In this document: positions 1 to 6,256 of the stretch, piece by piece
How positions within the stretch are numbered: position 1 is the first letter of the stretch
Layout: the number at the start of each line of letters is the position of its first letter
Assembly (NCBI GenBank): GCA_937920115.1
Contig: CALGVF010000333.1
Location: forward strand, 1-7,970
Reading direction: 5' to 3'
DNA from: an uncultured Clostridia bacterium
GTDB lineage: Bacteria; Bacillota; Clostridia; Christensenellales; Borkfalkiaceae
DNA length: 7,970 nucleotides
Notes under the pieces: model-generated
The model's input: the letters and a program-made list of their open reading frames with translations, nothing else
Databases searched by the model: none
What the model was told of the DNA's origin: nothing
Position numbers and translations under genes: made by a program

Positions 1-38
1 GCTCGCTTTCCCCTCTTCGGAGAAAGCAAGATTTATTT
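1..38. repeat. Fragment of palindromic intergenic repeat, cut by the window edge
   Basis: Bases 22-32 (GAAAGCAAGAT) are identical to 6502-6512, at the right end of the larger repeat at 6276-6510. The bases before them form the same kind of hairpin: GCTTTC at 5-10 pairs with GAAAGC at 22-27, with CC/GG extending the stem after one mismatch. In both places an AT-rich stretch follows. I infer that this is the end of a second copy of the same family, with most of it outside the window. It lies just past the htpG stop but has no T-run on the minus strand, so it is not a standard terminator. Confidence 0.45.
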
Positions 39-66
39 GTCAGCCACGCATTACAGCATTATTGCG

Positions 67-1956
67 TTATTTCGCCAGAAGTCCGAACAACTCGTCCGTG
101 AGAGCCGTCGCGTCCTCTACGGGAAGTCCCGCAACAAGTCTTGCCGTCTGATAAAGTACGTCCGCATACGCCTTTACAGACTCTTTGTCCGCTTCGTACG
201 CCGCCTTTATCTTAGCGTATATCGGGTGGTCGGCGTTGATTTCGAGAACCTTGTTCGCCTTAGCGCCCATTCCGTTTTCTGCTCCCGGCATCTGCGAAAG
301 TACCTTTTCCATTTCAATCGATACTTCGCCCTCGGACGACAGGCACACGGGGTGAGATTTCAGCACCGAGGAGATTTTAACTTTCGACACTTTGCCGCCG
401 AGAGCCTCGTTTATCGCTCCCAAAAGTTCCTTTTCGTCCTCGTTCTTCTTCTCGTCAGCCTCGGAAACGCCTATGTCCTCGTCGAGAATGTTCTTAAATT
501 CTTTCTCTTCGTATTTGCCGAGCATCTTGACCGCAAATTCGTCTACGTCATCCGCAAAACAGAGAATATCGTAGCCGAGGTCGAGTATTTTTTCGCTCTG
601 CGGCAAAGCCTTGACAGCCGCTTCCGTCTTGGCGGTACCGTAATAAATGTATTTCTGCTCCGCTCCGAAGCCGTCTACGTACTCCTTTAAAGTAACGTAT
701 TTGCCGAGTTTTACCGACTTGAACATTATCAAATCTTGTAAAACTTCCTTATTCATACCCCAACCGCTGTACAGACCGTATTTGAGTTGAAGTCCGAAAT
801 TCTTGAAGAATTTATCGTACGTTTCGCGGTCGTTTTTCTGCATATCGAGAAGTTCTTTCTTGATTTTCTTTTCGATATTCGATTCGATAAGCGAAATCTG
901 TCTGCTCTGCTGAATGGTCTCCCTCGAAATGTTAAGCGTGAGTTCGCTGTCCACGAGACCTTTCACGAAACTGAAATAATCGGGCAAAAGTTCGGAACAT
1001 TTATCGGTGATAAGCACGCCGTCCGTGTAGAGTTTAAGACCTTTTTCGTAGTTCTTGCTGTAATAATCGTAAGGAACCCTCGACGGAATATACAGAAGAG
1101 CCTTATAACTTACCGCACCTTCGGTATCTATCGTAATGTATTTGAGCGGGTCGTCGTAGTCGAAGAAGTTGTCCTTATAGAAAGAATCGTACTCCTCTTT
1201 CGTGACCTCGTTTTTATTTTTCTTCCATATAGGAATCATCGAGTTGAGCGTAGTCTCTTCCTTGTAAGATTCGGCTTGCTTGCCCTCTTTTCTCTCCTCT
1301 TCGGTGAGTTCCTTGTACTTCGTCACGTCCATTTTAATGGGGTAACGGATATAGTCGGAATATTTCTTGACGAGACTTCTTATCTCGTATTCTTCGAGGA
1401 ACTTACTGAATTTATCGTCGTCGGTGTCTTTCTTTAAATGAAGGACTATTTCCGTACCTCTGTCGGCTTTTTCGCAAGGCTGAATATCGTAGCCCTCGGC
1501 TCCGTTGCTCGTCCAGACGTTCGCTTCGTCCGAGCCGAAAGCCTTGGAATAAACTTCGACCTTGTCCGCAACCATGAACGCCGAATAGAAACCTACGCCG
1601 AACTGACCTATTACGTTTACGTCGTCTTTTTCTTTGGCGTCCGCGTTCGCCGCCTTGAAGTCGAACGAACCGCTCTTCGCGATAGTACCTAAGTTCTCTT
1701 CGAGTTCTTTCGCGGTCATACCGATACCGTTATCCGCGATTTTCAAAACGCCGTTTTCTTTATCCGCGGTAATTTTGATATAAAAATCGTTTCTCGTAAG
1801 ACCCGAAAGCCCTTCTTTCAGACCCTTATAATATAATTTGTCGATAGCGTCGCTGCAATTCGATAACAACTCCCTTAAAAATATCTCCTTGTGAGTGTAG
1901 ATGGAGTTAATCATTAAATCAAGCACTCTTTTCGATTCCGTTTTAAAACTTTTCAT
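67..1956 (-). CDS. htpG: Molecular chaperone HtpG (bacterial Hsp90)
   Basis: This gene encodes the cytosolic ATP-dependent Hsp90 chaperone, 629 residues from the chosen start, close to the usual bacterial length of about 620-630. The N-terminal GHKL ATPase domain shows the helix with E29, N33 and D36 (FLRELLSN-C-SDAID), the nucleotide-binding DNGIGM at 75-80, and the glycine-rich lid GQFGVG at 117-122. The middle domain contains NISRET with R345, equivalent to the catalytic arginine that contacts the ATP gamma-phosphate. The C-terminal dimerisation domain ends with a helical YADVLYQTARL segment. I place the start at 1956 (MKSFKTES) because AGAGG lies 8 bases upstream and homologues begin there; an in-frame ATG at 1977 would precede that ribosome binding site. 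It is a single-gene unit with its own promoter and a CIRCE-like operator, which implies heat-shock control. No defect is visible. Confidence 0.97.
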   Translation of the reverse strand: MKSFKTESKRVLDLMINSIYTHKEIFLRELLSNCSDAIDKLYYKGLKEGLSGLTRNDFYIKITADKENGVLKIADNGIGMTAKELEENLGTIAKSGSFDFKAANADAKEKDDVNVIGQFGVGFYSAFMVADKVEVYSKAFGSDEANVWTSNGAEGYDIQPCEKADRGTEIVLHLKKDTDDDKFSKFLEEYEIRSLVKKYSDYIRYPIKMDVTKYKELTEEERKEGKQAESYKEETTLNSMIPIWKKNKNEVTKEEYDSFYKDNFFDYDDPLKYITIDTEGAVSYKALLYIPSRVPYDYYSKNYEKGLKLYTDGVLITDKCSELLPDYFSFVKGLVDSELTLNISRETIQQSRQISLIESNIEKKIKKELLDMQKNDRETYDKFFKNFGLQLKYGLYSGWGMNKEVLQDLIMFKSVKLGKYVTLKEYVDGFGAEQKYIYYGTAKTEAAVKALPQSEKILDLGYDILCFADDVDEFAVKMLGKYEEKEFKNILDEDIGVSEADEKKNEDEKELLGAINEALGGKVSKVKISSVLKSHPVCLSSEGEVSIEMEKVLSQMPGAENGMGAKANKVLEINADHPIYAKIKAAYEADKESVKAYADVLYQTARLVAGLPVEDATALTDELFGLLAK

Positions 1957-1964
1957 TTCAATCG

Positions 1965-1969
1965 CCTCT
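1965..1969 (-). promoter_or_regulatory. Ribosome binding site that fixes the htpG start
   Basis: On the minus strand AGAGG ends 8 bases before the ATG at 1956. This favours that start over the in-frame ATG at 1977, which would add seven residues not expected in HtpG. Confidence 0.75.
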
Positions 1970-1983
1970 TTTAGCAAATATTT

Positions 1984-2016
1984 CAGTTGACTGTTAGCAA
2001 TCTAACCTTTCAACTG
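1984..2016 (-). promoter_or_regulatory. Nested hairpin in the htpG mRNA leader
   Basis: In the transcript direction CAGTTGA pairs with TCAACTG (7 bp), and inside it GTTAG-ATTG-CTAAC makes a further 5-bp stem with a four-base loop; only a small internal loop separates the two. The predicted transcription start is near 2015, so this would fold at the very 5' end of the mRNA. It overlaps the CIRCE-like operator but uses different pairings. It could stabilise the message or be a by-product of the operator sequence. Confidence 0.5.
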
Positions 2017-2020
2017 CTAA
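1994..2020 (-). promoter_or_regulatory. CIRCE-like operator (putative HrcA site) of htpG
   Basis: On the plus strand this reads TTAGCAATC, nine bases, AACTGCTAA. The known CIRCE element is TTAGCACTC-N9-GAGTGCTAA: 27 bp, bound by the repressor HrcA. The outer six bases of both arms match exactly, the spacing matches exactly, and 15 of 18 arm positions agree. It begins two bases downstream of the htpG -10 box, so it covers the expected transcription start, as CIRCE elements usually do. HrcA itself is not in the window, so the regulator is inferred. Confidence 0.72.
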
Positions 2021-2021
2021 T

Positions 2022-2050
2022 ATTATACCCCGTCGCCTCCAAGAAATCAA
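2022..2050 (-). promoter_or_regulatory. Sigma-A promoter of htpG
   Basis: On the minus strand the -35 box TTGATT (2050-2045) and the -10 box TATAAT (2027-2022) are separated by exactly 17 bases. The -10 is perfect consensus and the -35 matches 4 of 6. The predicted start near 2015 gives a leader of about 60 bases. It sits just downstream of the terminator that ends the upstream gene. Confidence 0.8.
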
Positions 2051-2071
2051 GCGTTTCAACGTGAAAATTAT

Positions 2072-2106
2072 AAAAAAAATTCCGCGACCCGAAAAGAGAC
2101 GCGGAA
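2072..2106 (-). terminator. Rho-independent terminator of the CvpA-like gene
   Basis: On the minus strand TTCCGCG (2106-2100) pairs with CGCGGAA (2086-2080). Beyond a T-T mismatch the stem extends by CTC/GGG (one T-G wobble) around a TTTTC loop. Eight T residues (2079-2072) follow directly. The hairpin begins 9 bases past the stop at 2116 and separates this unit from the htpG promoter. Confidence 0.85.
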
Positions 2107-2115
2107 AAAGCATTT

Positions 2116-2883
2116 TTATTTTTTGATTGCGGCGTTATAAATCATATCGTAAACGTAACCGTTATTTATAAGGAATATCGGGTTATGTTCGTAGAGATAA
2201 GACCCTATCGGCGCGGCGGTGAAACTTTCGTTTAAACCGTTCAGCATAGGAGCGGTGAGATTATGAATAGTTCTCGACATAATCTTGTCGTCCTTAACCA
2301 TAGAGAGGTCGGAGACGTCGTCTCTCAAAACGTACTCGATTTTCTTGCTTCCGTCGTCGGCAGTAACGTCTTTTTTCTCATAGTTGAATACGTAAACGCC
2401 CGCGAACACTCCCAAAACGACAGCCGCGTACAACGCAAGGTTTATCGTTATTCCCAAGATGTTATCCAAAAATCTGAATATCTTGCTGTTGCTTCTGAGT
2501 TTTCTCAGCGGATAGAAGATAAGAATTATAAGTCCGCAGATAAGTTTCGTTCCGATAAGATAGCCGACGATAAAGAATATCAACGCGAAAGGCAAAAACG
2601 CGATTATGCCGCAGACGAGCCTGTACGTATCGTTCGTAAGCACGCCGCCGAGCGTAAATCTGATTTCGCCGAAGAATTTAACCACTCCGTCAGCCATATA
2701 ATCGAGCCAGGAGAAGTGGGTCATAAGCATATACACGCCGAAAACGGTAGCGCCGCCTGCGGCGATACCTATGAGCGTTCTCAATATCCCGAACACGAAA
2801 TGTCCGGACAAACCCCGTCTTATGCTCGTATAGAGAACGAGAACGAACAGCCCTATCAAAAGACCGTCAACTACAAAGTACAT
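2116..2883 (-). CDS. CvpA-like integral membrane protein
   Basis: This is a 255-residue membrane protein of uncertain role. Hydrophobic segments lie at roughly 3-19, 29-54, 89-107, 110-125 and 143-166. A polar C-terminal tail (167-255) contains a charged stretch (YEKKDVTADDG) and ends SYLYEHNPIF...YDMIYN. The layout resembles the CvpA (colicin V production) family: an acidic residue opening the first helix (VDGLL), R-R-G right after it (22-24), a long second helix, LDNILG before the last helix (139-144), and an NP motif near the end. The family was named for a colicin V secretion phenotype in E. coli, but its general function is unclear. AGGAGA sits 7 bases before the ATG. It has its own consensus promoter and terminator, although read-through from glnS, 59 bases upstream, is also possible. 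The family call is moderate; the membrane call is firm. Confidence 0.75.
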   Translation of the reverse strand: MYFVVDGLLIGLFVLVLYTSIRRGLSGHFVFGILRTLIGIAAGGATVFGVYMLMTHFSWLDYMADGVVKFFGEIRFTLGGVLTNDTYRLVCGIIAFLPFALIFFIVGYLIGTKLICGLIILIFYPLRKLRSNSKIFRFLDNILGITINLALYAAVVLGVFAGVYVFNYEKKDVTADDGSKKIEYVLRDDVSDLSMVKDDKIMSRTIHNLTAPMLNGLNESFTAAPIGSYLYEHNPIFLINNGYVYDMIYNAAIKK

Positions 2884-2913
2884 AAAAACGTCTCCTACTT
2901 TTCCTTAAATATC

Positions 2914-2942
2914 ATTATACACCCTAAATTATAGTTTGTCAA
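2914..2942 (-). promoter_or_regulatory. Perfect-consensus sigma-A promoter of the CvpA-like gene
   Basis: On the minus strand TTGACA (2942-2937) is followed after exactly 17 bases by TATAAT (2919-2914), so both hexamers and the spacer are ideal. The -35 box begins at the base directly after the glnS stop codon (2945-2943). A second TATAAT (2933-2928) lies inside the spacer. The predicted start near 2907 gives a leader of about 24 bases carrying AGGAGA. Confidence 0.88.
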
Positions 2943-4574
2943 TCACTTTTTTATAACAAAACTGTCTTTAAGGGAAACAATTTCCGACAAAACGAGTTTT
3001 CCGTCCTCTACGACTTTCTTATAGTAGCCCTTACGCATGAGTTGGAAAGAAGTTCCGCTTGCGACTTCGGCAAGGTACGGCTCGGCTTTTCCGTTGTATA
3101 CATGAACGCTGTCGTAGTTCATACGCTCCGAGAAGTCCTGCCCCGAATATTCGGCGTCTTTCAAAAGATAGTCGTATTTTCTGATTTCGGCGTCGACGGC
3201 GGTTTCGGCGTTCACCCAATGAATAACGCCCTTCACCTTGATGCCGCTCGTGTCGTTGCCGCTTCTCGACTCGGGAACGTAACTGCAAAGGAGTTCCTCC
3301 ACGCTTCCGTCCTCTCTTAATTTTACGTCGTCGCAATGAATTATATACGCGTTTTTGAGTCTGACGTAGCCGTCTTTTTTAAGTCTGAAATACTTTGGCG
3401 GCGGATTCAGCGAAAAGTCCTCGGCGTCGATATAGATATGCTTCGATATGGTGATTTTTCTCGTTCCCGCCGACTCGTCGTTCGGGTTGATTTCAAAGTT
3501 TTCCTCTTCCGAAGTCTCGGGGAAGTTGGTAAGCGTGACCTTGACAGGCTCGAAAACAGCCATAGCCCTCTCGGCGTGAATGTTGAGATAATCTCTTATG
3601 AAATGCTCGAAATAGCCGACTTCGATTTCCGAATTAGCCTTGCACACGCCTATCGCCTCGCAGAAATTCTTTAAAGCCTCCGCGGGAACGCCTCTCGCAC
3701 GAAGTCCCGTAAGGGTCGGCATTCTCGGGTCGTCCCAACCCGTTACCGCCTTGTCCTCGACGAGTTTTTTAAGATAACGCTTGCTCATTACGGTGTTCGT
3801 AATGTTGAGTCTCGCGAACTCTATCTGTCTCGGCTTATGCTCCACGCCCGTATTCTCGACGACCCAATTATAAAGGGGTCTGTGGTCCTCGAACTCGAGG
3901 GTGCAAAGGGAATAGGTAACGCCTTGCATGGAGTCGCAGATGGGGTGGGCGAAATCGTACATAGGATAGATTATCCATTTATTGCCCGTCCTGTGGTGCG
4001 TTGCCCTCAAAACCCTGTAAATTACGGGGTCTCTCATATTTATATTAGGCGAAGCCATATCGATTTTCGCCCTTAAAACTTTGGAGCCGTCGGCAAATTC
4101 GCCGTTTTTCATACCCTCGAAAAGAGCGAGGTTTTCCTCTACGCTTCTGTTTCTGTACGGACTCTCCTGACCGGGTTCGGTGAGCGTTCCTCTAGTTTTA
4201 CTGATTTCTTCCGCACTCAGGTCGCACACGAACGCCTTGCCGTCCTTTATAAGTTTGACGGCTTTTTCGTATATCACGTCGAAGAAGTCGGACGCATAGT
4301 GAATTTCGTACCACTTAAAGCCGAGCCACTCGATGTCCTTTTTTATCGCTTCGACGTATTCGGTCTTTTCCTTGGAAGGGTTGGTATCGTCGAAGAAGAG
4401 ATTGCAAAGCCCGCCGTATTTTTCCGCCGTGCCGAAGTTAAGGCAAAGGGACTTGGCGTGTCCTATGTGCAGATAGCCGTTCGGTTCGGGCGGGAATCTC
4501 GTATGAACGCAGGTCGTTTTTCCGCTTTCGAGTTCGCCGTTTATTATTTCTTCGATAAAATTTTTCGCTTCCAT
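2943..4574 (-). CDS. glnS: Glutaminyl-tRNA synthetase
   Basis: GlnRS is a class I synthetase that charges tRNA-Gln with glutamine in the cytosol. At 543 residues it is close to the E. coli enzyme (about 550). The N-terminal Rossmann catalytic domain begins with FPPEPNGYLHIGHAKSL, with the HIGH signature at 36-39. The second class I signature appears as VMSKR (262-266), the form typical of GlnRS in place of KMSKS. The C-terminal half is the two-barrel anticodon-binding region, recognisable by ISKHIYI, NPPPKYFRLKK, VRLKNAYII and KVKGVIHWV. GGAG sits 6 bases before the ATG. Many Firmicutes lack GlnRS and make Gln-tRNA by amidating Glu-tRNA (GatCAB), so its presence is informative, though some Clostridia do carry glnS. 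No T-box leader is visible. The nearest related alternative, GluRS, is unlikely given these GlnRS-type motifs. Confidence 0.96.
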   Translation of the reverse strand: MEAKNFIEEIINGELESGKTTCVHTRFPPEPNGYLHIGHAKSLCLNFGTAEKYGGLCNLFFDDTNPSKEKTEYVEAIKKDIEWLGFKWYEIHYASDFFDVIYEKAVKLIKDGKAFVCDLSAEEISKTRGTLTEPGQESPYRNRSVEENLALFEGMKNGEFADGSKVLRAKIDMASPNINMRDPVIYRVLRATHHRTGNKWIIYPMYDFAHPICDSMQGVTYSLCTLEFEDHRPLYNWVVENTGVEHKPRQIEFARLNITNTVMSKRYLKKLVEDKAVTGWDDPRMPTLTGLRARGVPAEALKNFCEAIGVCKANSEIEVGYFEHFIRDYLNIHAERAMAVFEPVKVTLTNFPETSEEENFEINPNDESAGTRKITISKHIYIDAEDFSLNPPPKYFRLKKDGYVRLKNAYIIHCDDVKLREDGSVEELLCSYVPESRSGNDTSGIKVKGVIHWVNAETAVDAEIRKYDYLLKDAEYSGQDFSERMNYDSVHVYNGKAEPYLAEVASGTSFQLMRKGYYKKVVEDGKLVLSEIVSLKDSFVIKK

Positions 4575-4615
4575 ATATGTCTCCGTATAACGTTTCTATT
4601 TTACATTATAACATT

Positions 4616-4644
4616 ATTTTAGCACAATCTTCCGCATTTTACAA
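4616..4644 (-). promoter_or_regulatory. Probable sigma-A promoter of glnS
   Basis: On the minus strand TTGTAA (4644-4639) is followed after 17 bases by TAAAAT (4621-4616). A separate TATAAT (4610-4605) lies a little downstream but lacks a good -35 at the right distance. Either would give a leader under about 40 bases, too short for a T-box. Confidence 0.5.
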
Positions 4645-4656
4645 TCGTTTTACAAT
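4637..4656. repeat. Short direct repeat TTTTACAAT x2 between glnS and glyS
   Basis: TTTTACAAT occurs at 4637-4645 and again at 4648-4656, separated by CG, an 11-base period close to one helical turn. The first copy contains the proposed glnS -35 box on the minus strand. It could be a regulator site or chance in AT-rich DNA. Confidence 0.4.
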
Positions 4657-4705
4657 TATAAAAAGGCGGTTTGAATACTTTTTTTATTTTCGCTCCCCTC
4701 TCCGC

Positions 4706-4734
4706 TTGACTTTAAGGCGTTAAAAGCATAAAAT
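4706..4734 (+). promoter_or_regulatory. Sigma-A promoter of glyS
   Basis: TTGACT (4706-4711) and TAAAAT (4729-4734) are separated by 17 bases; each hexamer differs from consensus at one position. Transcription would start near 4741, giving a leader of about 53 bases. This rules out a long upstream T-box and supports the start codon at 4794 over the one at 4746, which would lie only about five bases into the transcript. Confidence 0.75.
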
Positions 4735-4781
4735 AAATAAAGATTATGGGCGTTGAGGGCGATTTTGCCCCGAGACTCCCC

Positions 4782-4789
4782 GAGAGGTG
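4782..4789 (+). promoter_or_regulatory. Ribosome binding site that fixes the glyS start
   Basis: GAGAGGTG, complementary to the 16S 3' end over GAGGTG, lies 4 bases before the ATG at 4794. The in-frame ATG at 4746 has no comparable sequence before it. Confidence 0.75.
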
Positions 4790-4793
4790 TTTT

Positions 4794-6179
4794 ATGGAAG
4801 AAAAAAGAGCCGTTACTATGGACAAGATAGTAAACTTATGCAAAGCGAGAGGCATTATTTTCCCCGGAAGCGATATTTACGGCGGAATGGGCAATACATG
4901 GGATTACGGTCCGGTCGGCGTTGAGATAAAGAACAATATCAAGCGTGCATGGTGGAAAAAGTTTGTTCAGGAGAGCGAAAATTCCTACGGCGTTGACGCG
5001 GCGATACTTATGAACAGCAGAGTCTGGGAGGCTTCGGGTCACACCGCGAGTTTCTCCGACCCGAAAATGGACTGCAAAGAGTGCAAAACCCGTCAGAGAG
5101 CGGACAACCTTATCGAAAATTACTCGAAAGGAACGGTAGACGTAGACGCGATGACTCAGGAAGAAATGCAGGCGTACATCGACGAACACAAAATCAAATG
5201 CCCGATTTGCGGCAAGTTTAATTGGACGCCGATAAGAAACTTCAACCTTATGTTCGAGACTTCGAGGGGCGTTACCGAAGATTCGCAGAATAAAATTTAT
5301 CTCCGTCCCGAGACGGCTCAGGGCGAGTTCGTGAATTTCCAGAACGTTCAGCGTTCGACGAGAGCGAAAGTTCCGTTCGGAATCGCTCAGATAGGCAAGG
5401 CGTTCAGAAACGAAATCACCCCCGGCAACTTCATTTTCAGAACGATTGAGTTCGAGCAGATGGAACATCAATGGTTCTGCAAGGAAGGAACGGATATAGA
5501 ATATTACGAGAAATTCAAGAAAGCGGCGTTCGATTTCCTTACTTCGCTCAACTTCAAACCCGAACATCTGAGATTTAAGGACCACGAAAAACTCGCTCAC
5601 TACGCTAAATGCGCGTGCGATATTCAGTACCTCTTCCCCATCGGTTGGTCGGAACTCAACGGTATTCACAACAGAACGAACTACGACCTTTCCCGCCATC
5701 AGGAATACTCGGGCAAGAGCATGCTCTACGTCGACCCGATTACGGGCGAGAAGTATATTCCCTACGTCGTCGAATATTCTATCGGAGCGGACAGACTTAT
5801 GCTCGCCGTTTTATCCGAGGCTTACGACGAGGAAACGCTCGAAAACGGCGAAACGAGAGTGGTTATGCACTTCCACCCCGCTCTTGCCGCGTATAAAGTC
5901 GCCGTTCTTCCCTTACAGAAAAAGGAACTCGGCGGAAAGGCGACCGAGATTTACAGAGAACTTTGCCGTCACTTTATGTGTACTTACGACGACGCGGGTT
6001 CTATCGGCAAACGCTATCGCCGTCAGGACGAAATCGGAACTCCGTACTGCGTGACGGTAGACTTCGATACTCTCAGCGACGACACGGTTACGGTGAGAGA
6101 CAGAGACACGATGGAACAAATCAGACTTCCCATATCCGAACTTGTTTCCTATATCGAGGAAAAAATCAAGTTATATTGA
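4794..6179 (+). CDS. glyS: Glycyl-tRNA synthetase, single-chain alpha2 type
   Basis: This class II synthetase charges tRNA-Gly with glycine in the cytosol. It has 461 residues, matching the dimeric single-chain bacterial type (about 460) and not the separate GlyQ/GlyS alpha2beta2 type. The N-terminus shows FPGSDIYGG (23-31) and NTWDYGP (34-40). Two CxxC pairs, C94/C97 and C136/C139, probably bind zinc in the insertion typical of this type. Motif 2 begins at FRNE (204-207) and runs to FRTIEFEQMEHQWF. Motif 3 is IGADR with R334; it is preceded by EYS where I would expect EPS. The C-terminal anticodon-binding domain runs from about residue 360 to the end, with the conserved SIGKRYRRQDEIGTPY segment. 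The start at 4794 is chosen from the ribosome binding site and family alignment. It is transcribed divergently from glnS and ends at its own terminator. It is likely constitutive. Confidence 0.96.
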   Translation: MEEKRAVTMDKIVNLCKARGIIFPGSDIYGGMGNTWDYGPVGVEIKNNIKRAWWKKFVQESENSYGVDAAILMNSRVWEASGHTASFSDPKMDCKECKTRQRADNLIENYSKGTVDVDAMTQEEMQAYIDEHKIKCPICGKFNWTPIRNFNLMFETSRGVTEDSQNKIYLRPETAQGEFVNFQNVQRSTRAKVPFGIAQIGKAFRNEITPGNFIFRTIEFEQMEHQWFCKEGTDIEYYEKFKKAAFDFLTSLNFKPEHLRFKDHEKLAHYAKCACDIQYLFPIGWSELNGIHNRTNYDLSRHQEYSGKSMLYVDPITGEKYIPYVVEYSIGADRLMLAVLSEAYDEETLENGETRVVMHFHPALAAYKVAVLPLQKKELGGKATEIYRELCRHFMCTYDDAGSIGKRYRRQDEIGTPYCVTVDFDTLSDDTVTVRDRDTMEQIRLPISELVSYIEEKIKLY

Positions 6180-6211
6180 TTGTAAAATTATTCACAGACA
6201 ATAAAAAAATG

Positions 6212-6256
6212 AAAGACTACAAATCTAACCGAAAAATAGAAATGTAGTCTTTTTTT
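6212..6256 (+). terminator. Rho-independent terminator of glyS
   Basis: AAAGACTACA (6212-6221) pairs perfectly over 10 bp with TGTAGTCTTT (6243-6252). The loop can add TCTA/TAGA, and a T-run continues to 6256. It lies 33 bases after the stop. On the minus strand the hairpin would be followed by CATTTTTTT, so weak bidirectional action is possible. Confidence 0.88.

Noticed and set aside
5..27. Hairpin downstream of htpG as its terminator
   Set aside because: The stem is present, but on the minus strand it is not followed by a T-run, and it matches the repeat family better.
37..1692. Long plus-strand open frames opposite htpG (about 217, 216 and 84 residues)
   Set aside because: They are antisense shadows of a clear htpG gene, with arginine/phenylalanine-rich, domain-less translations.
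1957..1977. In-frame ATG at 1977 as the htpG start
   Set aside because: It adds seven residues absent from typical HtpG and would place the AGAGG ribosome binding site inside the coding region.
4746..4793. Upstream ATG extending GlyRS by 16 residues
   Set aside because: It has no ribosome binding site, lies about five bases from the predicted transcript start, and homologues begin near 4794.
4622..4793. T-box riboswitch upstream of glyS
   Set aside because: I see no T-box core motif or antiterminator/terminator pair, and the predicted promoter leaves only about 53 bases of leader.
4836..5699. 287-residue minus-strand open frame opposite glyS
   Set aside because: It lies entirely inside the conserved glyS coding region and its translation shows no recognisable motif.
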